A DNA stretch of 30,678 nucleotides, taken from positions 1 to 30,678 of the IMG/VR virus record IMGVR_UViG_3300025759_000434. One strand, 5' to 3'. The translations under genes were made by a program, and so were the position numbers. Below, piece after piece: positions 15,672-24,484 of this stretch; the first letter of the stretch is position 1, and the number at the start of each line of letters is the position of its first letter. The DNA is from a virus. The notes under the pieces are model-generated. The model searched no databases, was not told the origin of the DNA, and was given only the letters and a program-made list of their open reading frames with translations.

Positions 15672-18600
15672 TGCCCAAAGATGAACTGAATTCAAGACAG
15701 GTTGCCAGGATTATTGACTTGGTAAGCGAGGGCGAAATCCAAGGTTTTCCATCTGCCAGTGGCTTGACCGTTGGCACTGATGCCTACCACTTAGCGTCTC
15801 TTAAAGACACCTTTTTCAACAACACCCCTGTGTTAGGTGCTAGCGCAACGGTAACATCTGGCAGCACTCTCAAAGATGCAAATATTGTCGAACAAATGAA
15901 CTTTGACATGCGTGACTCTAAGGTCGAGAGTCGCCTAGGCACGCAAAGTCAAAGCTATCTTGAGAACATTGGCGATACCACTCAAAGCACAGTTCTCGTA
16001 GGGGCTGAACTTACAAAAGCGAATATTGGCGATAATGAGGGCAATTTTTTCCTTTATGGCGGTTCTACAAATAGAACTACCGAGAAGGTGGCGGTGGGAG
16101 CAACTGCAACACCTGTTACGCGTCAAATAACTGATACCGACGTAACAAGCGTTCGTATCACGGTTGGTTCCCCATCGATGACGGTTGCAAAGGATGATGG
16201 CAGGGTCAGGGGCGTTCAGATCCAATACAAAGTAGAAATCCAATACAAGGGAGGTGGGTTTAACCCTGTTGACTTCGGTGATTTTGAAAATTACAGCAGT
16301 TATTTAGGTAACGGTGACTTTATTCTCCAAGGATATTCCCCCGATCTATATCAACGAAGGCATCTTATTGTTTTTGACGAGGACAAAATACGTGCAGGGA
16401 CGGCTTTCCCTGTTGATATTAGGCTAACAAGGCTTGGCCATGAATTTCATAATGACACAGTAGCTATTGCAGATGATTTAATTTGGTATGACTTAACACT
16501 AAAAGTAGGCGAAAAAACGCGATACCCAAATAGTGCTTTAGTTGGTTTAAAATTTAATGCTGAGCAATTCCCTAGCATCCCGCAGCGTAGTTACAGGATA
16601 CGCGGCATCAAAGTGCGCATCCCGCACAACGCAACAGTGCAAAGTGATGGCTCGTTGCAATACTCAGGGACATTCAACGGCACGTTAAAAACGACAAAGG
16701 AATGGACAACAGATCCCCCGTTTATACTTTACGACTTGTTGACATCAACTAGGTACGGATTAGGCTCTCAAGTTCTCACGCCAGAAGAGCGAGCTAAAGA
16801 CGTTGCAGGTACCTTTAACGGCGCCTCTGATACTGCTAGCAATCTTGATTTATATAGTTTCAAAAAGGCTAGTGAATACTGCGGCGGGTTGGTTGGCGAT
16901 GGCGCTGGAGGGCAAGAGCCGCGTTTTAGCTGCAACGTGCTTTTACAAACTCAACAAGACGCTTTTAAGTTAATTGAGGAAATGTGCTCTGTATTCAGGG
17001 CAATGCCTTTCTGGGAGGTTGGTGGCATCACTGTCGCTCAGGACGCTCCTGACGTGTTTGCTTATACGTTCAACCAATCCAACGTCACTCAAGCTGGGTT
17101 TAGTTATTCAGGATCAAGCCTTAAAAATCGACCGACATGCGTTTCTGTTAAATACTTCGACAACGACTTAAGAGACTTTGCTTACGAGTTGGTTGAGCTA
17201 GCTGAAACATCGTTCAAGCCGGTAAGAAAGTACGGCTATAACAAGCAAAATATCACAGCCTTTGCCTGCACTAGCCGAGGGCAGGCCCGTCGGCTTGGCC
17301 TTTGGTTTCTTTACTCGGCACACAACGAAACTGAAATTTGCAGCTTTGAAACTGATATTGCTGCAGGCATCACTGTCCGGCCAGGGGATTTAATTAAGAT
17401 CGGTGATCCCGTCCGTGCTGGCAAAACCGTCGCGGGTCGCATTACTTCTGGCTCAACAACGACAGCAGTCAAGCTAGACCGCAGCGACGTGGACATGTTT
17501 GGCGCCCAAGCGCCAAGCACTTTCACGCTCAACGTTATCACTGAAGGCAGGAATGACGACGGCTCAGCCAAGACTGATCCAAGAACAGGCGCGTTGGTTT
17601 ATGAGGTTCAAGCTATTGCCGGTTCAACGATTGTTGGCAACACAGTCACCCCTGGCGAGACCTTAAATAGTGCGCCTGTTGCTGGCTCTGCGTTTGCTAT
17701 TGGCTATGACGGCTTAGCCCTAAGCCTCTGGCGTGTTCTTAGCGTTGTTGAAAACGAGTCAACTTATGGAATTACTGCTTTAGCGCACGCAAGGGACAAG
17801 TATTCAGTTATTGAGGCAAGCCATACATTTACGCCGCGTGATGTTACACAATTAGCTGAAAAGCCAGATCCTGTAACTAACCTGCAGCTTCAGGAAATTC
17901 TTTATGAAGAGGGCGACAAGGTTCTTCAGCGTGTCGCGGTCAACTGGCAGCAGTCGCCACGAGCAAATGAGTATGAAGTTGAATTCAAACTTGATAATGA
18001 CAACCTACAGAGACATGTTGTAACGACAACAGGCTTTGACATTATGGATAGCCAAAGGGGCGTCTATGAAGTCAGAGTTTCTGCTATTGGTTACGGCCTA
18101 GATGTAGCGCAAACAGGCAAGCGGCGTTCGTCTCCAACAGTTGCCACTATCACCACTGTCGGCAAAAGCACGCCACCTAGCAACATCGCTAGCCTCAACA
18201 TCACACCAATCGACCAACACACCGCTGAGCTGCATTGGCCTGAAGCAGCCGATCTTGATGTCAAAATTGGCGGCACGATTGAGATCCGCCACAACCCGCG
18301 AACTACTGGTGACATCAAATGGTCGCAGTCAGAAAAGATTGTCCCAGCTGTCAACGGCAGCTCAACCAGAAAAATTGTTCCTTTGTTGAGTGGGCACTAC
18401 CTTGTTCGCGCAAAAGATTCTGTTGACAACTATGCACCGTTGACAGGCATCCCCACAGCTTTAGTTGAGCTGCCAGAGCCGCAAGACCTTGAGGTTGTCC
18501 AGACCTACACCGAAAGCCCCAACTTCACTGGCACGTTTTCGCAGGCGTTCAACAGCACAACAGAAGGCGGCATCACGCTAGAAGCTGACGGCAAGATCGA

Positions 18601-19258
18601 TGAAATCACCGACTTTGACAGCGTCACCAACATTGATTTCTTTGGTGATGTGGTCTCGGTCGGTAGCTACATCTTTGCCAATACGCTTGACCTTGGCGCG
18701 AAGTATGACGTCGAGCTGTTAGCCAACCTGAAGATCAACACGATCAACCCTGACGATTTCTGGGATTCGCGGTCAGACAACATCGACACCTGGAACGACA
18801 TCGACGCTGACGACCTGTCGGAGACCAACGCTGAGCTGTACTCAAGGTCTACCAATGACAACCCCAGTGGTTCGCCTACCTATGGAACTTGGGAGCCATT
18901 TGCCAACTCCACAAAGCGTGGGCGTGGGTTCCAGTTCAAGGTTGAGATGGAAACCTCTAACGACTCACAGGACGTTGTGGTGCAAACCCTTGGCGTGTCG
19001 GTGAAGCTGCAACGCCGCACAGAGCAGCAGCGCAACATCAGCAGCGGCACCGGAGCAAAGGCGGTGACGTTCCCATCTGCCTTCTACAGCACGCCAAGCA
19101 TTACGATCACGGCGACCAACATGGCAACGGGTGATTTCTTTGAACTGAGCAGTGTGAGCAGGACTGGCTTCACCATTACGTTCAAGTCATCTGGCGGTAG
19201 CATTGTGAGCAGGAACTTTGATTATCAAGCCGTCGGGCACGGCAAGGAGATCACCTAA
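15671..19258 (+). CDS. Tail tip/host-specificity protein, gpJ-like
   Basis: A 1195-residue protein, close to lambda J (1132). The N-terminus IDLVSEGEIQGFPS and FFNNTPVL is the TipJ signature, and the conserved central tail-tip domains follow (RSYRIRGIKVRIPHN, then PPFILYDLLTSTRYGLG). About 730-825 and 835-935 read as two fibronectin type III domains (for example NEYEVEFKLDN, HYLVRAKDSVDNYAP). The end (residues 1115-1195: FPSAFYSTPSITITATNM and GFTITFKSSGG) is a small beta domain common at phage tip C-termini. The first two thirds look much richer in A/T than the last third, a possible module boundary. It is the central host-contact protein of the tip. Confidence 0.88.
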   Translation: MPKDELNSRQVARIIDLVSEGEIQGFPSASGLTVGTDAYHLASLKDTFFNNTPVLGASATVTSGSTLKDANIVEQMNFDMRDSKVESRLGTQSQSYLENIGDTTQSTVLVGAELTKANIGDNEGNFFLYGGSTNRTTEKVAVGATATPVTRQITDTDVTSVRITVGSPSMTVAKDDGRVRGVQIQYKVEIQYKGGGFNPVDFGDFENYSSYLGNGDFILQGYSPDLYQRRHLIVFDEDKIRAGTAFPVDIRLTRLGHEFHNDTVAIADDLIWYDLTLKVGEKTRYPNSALVGLKFNAEQFPSIPQRSYRIRGIKVRIPHNATVQSDGSLQYSGTFNGTLKTTKEWTTDPPFILYDLLTSTRYGLGSQVLTPEERAKDVAGTFNGASDTASNLDLYSFKKASEYCGGLVGDGAGGQEPRFSCNVLLQTQQDAFKLIEEMCSVFRAMPFWEVGGITVAQDAPDVFAYTFNQSNVTQAGFSYSGSSLKNRPTCVSVKYFDNDLRDFAYELVELAETSFKPVRKYGYNKQNITAFACTSRGQARRLGLWFLYSAHNETEICSFETDIAAGITVRPGDLIKIGDPVRAGKTVAGRITSGSTTTAVKLDRSDVDMFGAQAPSTFTLNVITEGRNDDGSAKTDPRTGALVYEVQAIAGSTIVGNTVTPGETLNSAPVAGSAFAIGYDGLALSLWRVLSVVENESTYGITALAHARDKYSVIEASHTFTPRDVTQLAEKPDPVTNLQLQEILYEEGDKVLQRVAVNWQQSPRANEYEVEFKLDNDNLQRHVVTTTGFDIMDSQRGVYEVRVSAIGYGLDVAQTGKRRSSPTVATITTVGKSTPPSNIASLNITPIDQHTAELHWPEAADLDVKIGGTIEIRHNPRTTGDIKWSQSEKIVPAVNGSSTRKIVPLLSGHYLVRAKDSVDNYAPLTGIPTALVELPEPQDLEVVQTYTESPNFTGTFSQAFNSTTEGGITLEADGKIDEITDFDSVTNIDFFGDVVSVGSYIFANTLDLGAKYDVELLANLKINTINPDDFWDSRSDNIDTWNDIDADDLSETNAELYSRSTNDNPSGSPTYGTWEPFANSTKRGRGFQFKVEMETSNDSQDVVVQTLGVSVKLQRRTEQQRNISSGTGAKAVTFPSAFYSTPSITITATNMATGDFFELSSVSRTGFTITFKSSGGSIVSRNFDYQAVGHGKEIT

Positions 19259-20079
19259 TGTCTCAAGCTGTTGACTATTCGCTCGCTAACCAAAGCGGCA
19301 GTGCATTCCGTACTGAGCTGAACTCAATTCTTGGTGCGATCCAAACGCTTAACAGCGGGTCATCAGCGCCGGGCAACCTAGTTGCTCACATGGTGTTTTT
19401 AGACACCAGCACCACCCCGGCCACGCTCAAGATACGCAATGCCGCAAATGATGGGTTCATCGTTCTAGGTACTGCATCCACGAACTTCGGTCTGGTCAGC
19501 GCATCTGGTGCAACCTTTACGGGTGACATCACGCTGAACGCTCGTTCAGATGTGCGCTTCGCTGACGCAGATAGCAGCAACTATGTGGCCTTGGAGGCCC
19601 CCGCCACAATCTCGTCTAACTACACGCTGACCCTCCCAGCGGCTGACGGCAGCGCGAATCAGGCACTGAAGACTGATGGCTCTGGTGCGCTTGGCTTTGC
19701 ATCCTTCCTGCTTGCCACTGAAACCACGAATGGTCAGGTCGTTACGGGCGGTGTGCGTGGAGCGATTACAACGCTGACCGATGCGTCAACGATTGCTGTT
19801 GACATGGATGACAACAACAACTTTCTGGTGACGCTGGCTGGCAACAGAACACTAGGCAACCCCACAAATGTTGTCGAAGGACAGACCGGATTTATTGAGG
19901 TAATTCAGGACGGCACCGGGAGTAGAACACTCAGCTATTCGTCGAACTATCGCTTTGTTGGCGGAACTGCGCCGACGCTGACAACGACAGCTAGTGCAAA
20001 AGATGTGCTGGCGTATGCGGTGCTATCTGACGAGAAGATTATGATCACAGCACACCTGGACGTTAAGGCTGCTTCCTGA
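19258..20079 (+). CDS. Tail fibre protein
   Basis: A 273-residue protein immediately after the tip protein. It begins with a helical segment (SAFRTELNSILGAIQTLNSG) followed by repeated beta-strand units rich in Thr/Ala/Ser/Asn. The unit at residues 100-140 (VRFADADSSNYVALEAPATI, then YTLTLPAADGSANQALKTDG) is a trimeric fibre repeat I remember from many marine phage fibres. The C-terminal part is a small beta domain. It probably forms or attaches a short side fibre. No intramolecular chaperone triad was identified. The sequence suggests a GC-rich, regular composition unlike the next gene. Confidence 0.72.
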   Translation: MSQAVDYSLANQSGSAFRTELNSILGAIQTLNSGSSAPGNLVAHMVFLDTSTTPATLKIRNAANDGFIVLGTASTNFGLVSASGATFTGDITLNARSDVRFADADSSNYVALEAPATISSNYTLTLPAADGSANQALKTDGSGALGFASFLLATETTNGQVVTGGVRGAITTLTDASTIAVDMDDNNNFLVTLAGNRTLGNPTNVVEGQTGFIEVIQDGTGSRTLSYSSNYRFVGGTAPTLTTTASAKDVLAYAVLSDEKIMITAHLDVKAAS

Positions 20080-22547
20080 TGACAGTTCCCGGTAATCTTT
20101 CTTCCCCTCTGCTTGCAACTGCTGCTGCGGCTGGTGCTGCTGCTGCAGGGCCGATAAAATCGCTGCGTTTCAACAACAGTGATAGTGCAAATTTAAGTAG
20201 AACTTTTAGCTCTGCAGGCAATCGCAGGACGTGGACTTGGAGCGGCTGGGTAAAGCGCGGCAAACTAGGTACTGGCAAGTACTCGTTGTTTGGCGGAAGC
20301 GGCACTAACTCCATGATTCGTTTTAACAATGATGATGGAGGCGATAATCTTAGGGTTCTCGATGCAGCAACCGGTGGATACGATGTAATTACTAACAGAA
20401 AATTTCGTGACACAAGTGCTTGGTATCACTTTGTGGTCGCAGTTGACACGACTCAGTCTACAGCAGCAGACAGGGTAAAAATATACATTAATGGAGTACA
20501 GGAGACATCGTTCTTTTCATCTTCCTATCCAACGCAAAACGCAGAACTTACTTTCAACAACAATATCTCGCACACGATTGGTTACGCTCCGGGCAGCACT
20601 TATCACGACGGCCTAATGGCCGACATTTACTTTATTGACGGCTCTGCGCTTGACCCCACATCATTTGGGGCGTTTGACGATAACGGCGTCTGGCAAGCTA
20701 TCGGCTATTCGGGCACATATGGTACGAACGGAGCCCATCTGCTGGATTTTGCTAATGAGTCAACAGTAGGTCACGATTCAAGCGGTAATAACAACGACTT
20801 TACGGCGAACAACATCAGCACGACTGCAGGCGCAGGCAACGACGTTCTGTTTGACGTACCAACGAACGGCACGCAATCAGACTCCGGTGCCGGGGGAGAA
20901 GTCTCAGGGAATTATCCGACATTCAACCCACTCTCTCAGCAATACGAAACGGCTCATCATGTGCTTGTTAATGGCAACCTTCAGCATGGTGACGGTAGTT
21001 CGGAAAAAGGAAATTATGCCTTAGATATTTCAACGATCGCTGCTCCGCCATCAGGCAAATGGTTTTGGGAGATGACTACGGACGGTAATGGGACCAATGA
21101 GCGAAGAATGATTGCCATTATGGCGGCTGATGCAAATTTTGCTCAGTACATTCCGCATGACAACTCTACTGATGGGTTGGTAGGCATTTGGCTATTGACA
21201 GGTCAAAAAATTGTTAATGGAGTTAAGTCCAGCTATACGTCTTCTTTTCGTACGGGAAACACAGTTGGCGTTGCTCTTGATCAAGATAATCAGGCTGTAA
21301 ATTTCTATTTAAACGGAACAGCGTTAGGGTCTATATCATTACCGTCTAACATGCAAGGCAAATCAATCGTTGCTGCTGTAAGTTCTATTTACGAAGGAGA
21401 GAATATCATTGCAAACTTCGGCCAACGTGCCTGGGCCCATTCGGCTCCAAGCAATTACAAAGCACTTTGCACAACGAACCTCCCGACCCCGACGATTGCT
21501 AATAGTTCGGCTCATTTCAATGCAGTTACATATACCGGCAATAACACGGCTAGAAGTATCACCGGCGTCGGCCATAATCCTGACTGGGTCTGGATAAAAG
21601 ACAGGAGTTCTTCATACCATATACTTACAGATAGTGTTCGCGGTGTCGGCAAGCAACTCTATACAAACACTAATGATCCTGAAGCATCAATCACAGACCG
21701 ACTTACTTCATTTGACTCGGATGGTTTTTCTATAGCCGCCAATACATCTTCCGGCGGCGTTAATACTAACAATACACCGTATGTAGCATGGTGCTGGGAC
21801 GCCGGAACATCAACGGTCAGCAACACTGACGGCAGCATAACTTCTAGTGTTAGGGCAAATCAAACTGCTGGGTTCAGTATTGTTGCTTATACAGGAAATT
21901 TCACGGCTGGAGCTACAGTCGGACACGGATTAAACGCTAAACCTGAGTTTATTATTTTCAAAAACAGAAGCGGCACGATTAACTGGGGCGTATACAATTC
22001 CGCTATAGGGGCAACTAAGAAGCTCAGGATTAACAGCACTGAAGCAGCTTCAACCACTGGGCTTTTTGAAAACACAGAGCCTACATCTAGTGTCTTTTCA
22101 GTTGGGGACAGTAACTCAACCAATGGAAATGGCAACAACATGATCGCCTACTGCATATCACCCGTGGCCGGATTTTCTGCCGTTGGTTCGTACACCGGCA
22201 ATTCGGGCCAGAATTTCCAACACCTAGGCTTCCAGCCCAGATGGATAATGATTAAAACTACATCAATTACGGCTTACCCTGCTTACACGGGTTGGGCGAT
22301 ATTTGACACTGCAAGAGAGCCAGGCAATGTCAATGTAAACGCACTATTTGCAAACAGTACTCAAGCGGAAGGACTGCGTGGCAATGGCAGCAGTGCATCA
22401 GCTCCTGACTTTGGCATTGACATCTTGAGCAACGGGTTCTGCCTGCGAGATAATGGAGCGTCAGAAATAAACCTGAATGGGGAGGATTACATATATTTAG
22501 CGTTCGCGAGTAGCCCATTTTCTAACAATGGCGGGCTTGCTCGTTAA
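20079..22547 (+). CDS. Large receptor-binding-like protein with LamG, SPRY-like and three repeat domains
   Basis: An 822-residue protein. After a short Ala-rich linker, residues about 27-245 have a LamG/concanavalin-like sandwich pattern (KSLRFNNSDSANLSRTF, FTWSGWVKRG-type strand at 50-62, YHFVVAVDTT). Residues about 280-455 resemble a SPRY-type sandwich (GKWFWEM, FYLNGTALGSI). From 484 there are three copies of one module, each opening V/I/S-x-YTGN then HG/LG-x-x-P-x-x-x-I-x-K (483-510, 601-630, 703-727) and closing in an aromatic YVAWCWD, MIAYCIS or YLAFASS strand. I remember this combination in marine podovirus/siphovirus fibres. Codon use is A/T-richer than in the neighbours. Probably binds a host surface glycan. 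Confidence 0.7.
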   Translation: MTVPGNLSSPLLATAAAAGAAAAGPIKSLRFNNSDSANLSRTFSSAGNRRTWTWSGWVKRGKLGTGKYSLFGGSGTNSMIRFNNDDGGDNLRVLDAATGGYDVITNRKFRDTSAWYHFVVAVDTTQSTAADRVKIYINGVQETSFFSSSYPTQNAELTFNNNISHTIGYAPGSTYHDGLMADIYFIDGSALDPTSFGAFDDNGVWQAIGYSGTYGTNGAHLLDFANESTVGHDSSGNNNDFTANNISTTAGAGNDVLFDVPTNGTQSDSGAGGEVSGNYPTFNPLSQQYETAHHVLVNGNLQHGDGSSEKGNYALDISTIAAPPSGKWFWEMTTDGNGTNERRMIAIMAADANFAQYIPHDNSTDGLVGIWLLTGQKIVNGVKSSYTSSFRTGNTVGVALDQDNQAVNFYLNGTALGSISLPSNMQGKSIVAAVSSIYEGENIIANFGQRAWAHSAPSNYKALCTTNLPTPTIANSSAHFNAVTYTGNNTARSITGVGHNPDWVWIKDRSSSYHILTDSVRGVGKQLYTNTNDPEASITDRLTSFDSDGFSIAANTSSGGVNTNNTPYVAWCWDAGTSTVSNTDGSITSSVRANQTAGFSIVAYTGNFTAGATVGHGLNAKPEFIIFKNRSGTINWGVYNSAIGATKKLRINSTEAASTTGLFENTEPTSSVFSVGDSNSTNGNGNNMIAYCISPVAGFSAVGSYTGNSGQNFQHLGFQPRWIMIKTTSITAYPAYTGWAIFDTAREPGNVNVNALFANSTQAEGLRGNGSSASAPDFGIDILSNGFCLRDNGASEINLNGEDYIYLAFASSPFSNNGGLAR

Positions 22548-22570
22548 ACTCACACCATCGTTCTAATCCC

Positions 22571-23176
22571 ATGGGCTATCAGCTTTCCGATGGCACCAAA
22601 CTGCCTCTTGACGTTGCGTTCACCACGCCGGATGGTGTGCAACGGCCAGCGAATTTTCTTCGCTTAAGCACTGAGCGTGACCGCGAGTTGCTTGGCATCA
22701 CATGGGTTGCCGAGACCAATCGGGTTTGGGATGAAAAGTTCTATTGGGGCTATGACTCCGACAATAATCTGATTCCTAAGCAGCTTGATGATGTCACCGA
22801 CGACGACGGCAACACCACAACCGGCCTGAAAACGCTGTGGAAGGCAAAGCAAAACGGTATCGCTGCTAGCTTGCTTGCCCCTTCTGATTGGCGCGTTGTC
22901 AAAGTGCTTGAGGTCAACACCAGCTTTAGTGCTGCAAAGACTGCGTTGCCGACGAAGTGGCAGACCTATCGGGCTGCAGTGCGTACAGCCTGCAACACGC
23001 GCCAAACCGAAATCGACAATTGCTCTGATGTTGGCAGGTTGAAAGAGTTGCTTTACGGATCAGCACAGATCCAGCAAACCGACGATGATGGCAACGGTGT
23101 TGTGGATGATGACGGCAACGCTGTCATGATTGCCAACCCCAATCTGGCTACCGCTTGGCCTGATTCTGTCGAATGA
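22571..23176 (+). CDS. Tail fibre assembly chaperone-like protein
   Basis: A 201-residue acidic protein that follows the fibre genes. The segment LLAPSDWRVVKVLEVN ... LPTKWQTYRAAVRTACNTRQTEI has the Phage_tail_APC pattern (S/T-D-W-x-V-x-K/R-x-x-E and W-x-x-Y-R-x-x-V/L-R). Two acidic repeats, DDVTDDDGNTT and DDDGNGVVDDDGN, are notable and could bind calcium. The role as a fibre-folding or -attachment helper is inferred from the motif and its place. The ATG at 22571 is the first plausible start. Confidence 0.7.
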   Translation: MGYQLSDGTKLPLDVAFTTPDGVQRPANFLRLSTERDRELLGITWVAETNRVWDEKFYWGYDSDNNLIPKQLDDVTDDDGNTTTGLKTLWKAKQNGIAASLLAPSDWRVVKVLEVNTSFSAAKTALPTKWQTYRAAVRTACNTRQTEIDNCSDVGRLKELLYGSAQIQQTDDDGNGVVDDDGNAVMIANPNLATAWPDSVE

Positions 23177-23262
23177 CGTTTTTGGCTGGTTTAGCTACAG
23201 GCGTCCTGCTGGTGCTCGGCTGGGCGCTGCTTTCTATTGCTTCTGACAATGCAAAGACCTGA
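23173..23262 (+). CDS. Very short membrane protein, 29 residues
   Basis: ATG overlaps the previous stop by four bases (ATGA). The peptide is nearly all a hydrophobic helix (FLAGLATGVLLVLGWALLS) followed by IASDNAKT, a single-span membrane peptide. Its stop overlaps the next gene. The size and coupling are the only support. A role in lysis or in holding membrane proteins is possible, but not shown. Confidence 0.5.
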   Translation: MTFLAGLATGVLLVLGWALLSIASDNAKT

Positions 23263-23440
23263 CCCGATGATCTGTGGCACTCCTTTGGGGAGCGATGTGG
23301 TTGCGAATAGCAATCGCCAAGCATGGCTGGAAGAATTGTTCTTCCTTGATGGCCGCGACATGATCAATCACCCACAACGAGGTCTATTCACCGGCTTGGC
23401 TCACAAGTATCGGAACCTGGATTCAACTGACAGTTACTGA
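23249..23440 (+). CDS. Small conserved hypothetical protein, about 63 residues
   Basis: Starts at ATG 23249 (an in-frame TTG at 23237 and ATG at 23267 are alternatives). The sequence contains MICGTPLGSDVVANSNRQAW and LEELFFLDGRDMINHPQRG, followed by FTGLAHKYRNL. I recall this pattern from small proteins in marine cyanophage genomes. It has no membrane segment or catalytic motif. Overlaps the previous micro-gene by 14 bases. The start is the uncertain part. Confidence 0.6.
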   Translation: MQRPDPMICGTPLGSDVVANSNRQAWLEELFFLDGRDMINHPQRGLFTGLAHKYRNLDSTDSY

Positions 23441-23522
23441 TGGCGGGGGATGGATCACAATCAAAACCGGCACATAAACGAAGCAAGTAACGTAGTTCCG
23501 GAAAACGTTAACCCTCTTTCCC

Positions 23523-23867
23523 ATGCTCAAAATTCTTCTTGCGAGTGGTGTCGCCGCTTCAGCAGTTGCGCTGGCATCTCCTGCGAACGCAGCTCCCGTC
23601 TACTTCAACCCTGAAGCCAACGTCGGTGGAAACCTTGACAATGGCGTGGGTGGAATGGATGTAGACCTCCACATCGGTATCGAAGGCGGTGGTGCGTATG
23701 CCCAGATTGGCCCTCTGGTCAAAATTCCTGACACTGGTGAAGTGGATTACGGCGTCAGCGGCAAGGCTGGCTATGGCTTTGGCCCTGGCTACACCGAGCT
23801 GTCCTTCGTCTCTTATGACGATGACACCAGCATCAATCTGAAGGTTGGTGGCAAATTCCAGCTGTGA
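23523..23867 (+). CDS. Exported small beta-rich protein
   Basis: A 114-residue protein with a clear Sec signal peptide: MLKILLASGVAASAVALA, then SPANAA with likely cleavage after ANA (about residue 23). The mature part is Gly/Asp-rich with alternating polar/hydrophobic strands (DVDLHIGIEGGGAYAQIGPL, GYTELSFVSYDDDTSINLKV) and ends GGKFQL, resembling a very small outer-membrane barrel or hairpin. I recall similar exported proteins in cyanophages. It is followed closely by a strong terminator. A structural role or an effect on the host envelope is inference only. Confidence 0.65.
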   Translation: MLKILLASGVAASAVALASPANAAPVYFNPEANVGGNLDNGVGGMDVDLHIGIEGGGAYAQIGPLVKIPDTGEVDYGVSGKAGYGFGPGYTELSFVSYDDDTSINLKVGGKFQL

Positions 23868-23906
23868 GCTATAACTAACTCAGGTTTCTCACACAGACCG
23901 ACATCG

Positions 23907-23933
23907 GGCTCCCGCAAGGGGGCCTTTTGTTTT
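23907..23933 (+). terminator. Rho-independent terminator for the rightward late transcript
   Basis: Stem GGCTCCC (23907-23913), tetraloop GCAA, stem GGGGGCC (23918-23924; one G-U pair), then TTTTGTTTT. It works only on the + strand. It lies about 40 bases after the exported-protein gene at 23523-23867 and just before the ATG at 23947, so it plausibly ends the late structural message. Confidence 0.85.
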
Positions 23934-23946
23934 ATCTGCAAACACC

Positions 23947-24183
23947 ATGCAAAAAGTCTGCAACGTTCTTGGCGTCCTTGGTTTCGTGATGAGTGGCACT
24001 TTGGTTGGCTTGTCAGTAGCTGCCTTTGTCCGTATCCCCGGAATGATCGACGAGTATGCCGCCAGCATGATGGATGACATCACTGGCAATGTCACTGAGA
24101 TGCTGCCTGGGCAAATTGATGGCGCGATGCCTGAGCTGCCGACAACTACTGGTCCAGCTGTGCCTTTCAAGTCACCATTTTAG
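23947..24183 (+). CDS. Small single-span membrane protein, 78 residues
   Basis: N-terminal hydrophobic helix at residues about 7-28 (VLGVLGFVMSGTLVGLSVAAF), then an acidic segment and a Pro-rich C-terminus (PGQIDGAMPELPTTTGPAVPF). I remember this MQKVCNV...LPTTTGPAVPF-type protein from marine cyanophages, where its function is unknown. It begins only 13 bases after the terminator, so it needs read-through or a promoter inside the terminator region. Its 3' end overlaps the end of the leftward gene at 24167-24484 by 17 bases. Confidence 0.6.
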   Translation: MQKVCNVLGVLGFVMSGTLVGLSVAAFVRIPGMIDEYAASMMDDITGNVTEMLPGQIDGAMPELPTTTGPAVPFKSPF

Positions 24184-24484
24184 TGTTGGCGGTTGGATCC
24201 TCATCATGAGCTTCAGGCCCGAAGCCTTCAGCCTTGATCCGTTCAGCAAAGTTCGTTTCTGGCGCGGGTGTCTCAGCTTTCTGCTCAAACGACGTAAGCC
24301 ATTCGCGTAACGCGTCACCAGTTGGCGTACCTTTCGGCCATTTGATCCACTTAAGGATGGCTTTTGGGTCGGTAAACGGTCTGGCAGTTTTGCCTGACAT
24401 TACGGTGTAGACGACAGGCGGCCCTTCACGTCTGCGGTTACGTTCGATCCAGAGCTGACCTGCTGTAAACCGTTCTGACTTCAT
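24167..24484 (-). CDS. Leftward hypothetical protein, 105 residues
   Basis: A basic to neutral soluble protein. Features include QLWIERNRRREGPPVVYTVM and ARPFTDPKAILKWIKWPKGT, then an acidic Pro/Glu C-terminus. No known domain, although the FTDP-x-A-x-L-K-W-I-K-W segment looks conserved and recalls cyanophage proteins. AGGA lies about 9 bases upstream of its ATG. Its start codon and that of the divergent + gene share the palindrome CATG (24482-24485). Confidence 0.6.
   Translation of the reverse strand: MKSERFTAGQLWIERNRRREGPPVVYTVMSGKTARPFTDPKAILKWIKWPKGTPTGDALREWLTSFEQKAETPAPETNFAERIKAEGFGPEAHDEDPTANTKMVT

Noticed and set aside
23440-23490. 16-codon frame after the small gene at 23249-23440
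   Set aside because: The one-base overlap is suggestive, but a 16-residue polar peptide (MAGDGSQSKPAHKRSK) with no other support is too little.
23441-23522. Promoter for the exported protein gene
   Set aside because: An 8-base palindrome TTCCGGAA and AT-rich stretches exist, but no standard promoter motif could be placed with confidence.
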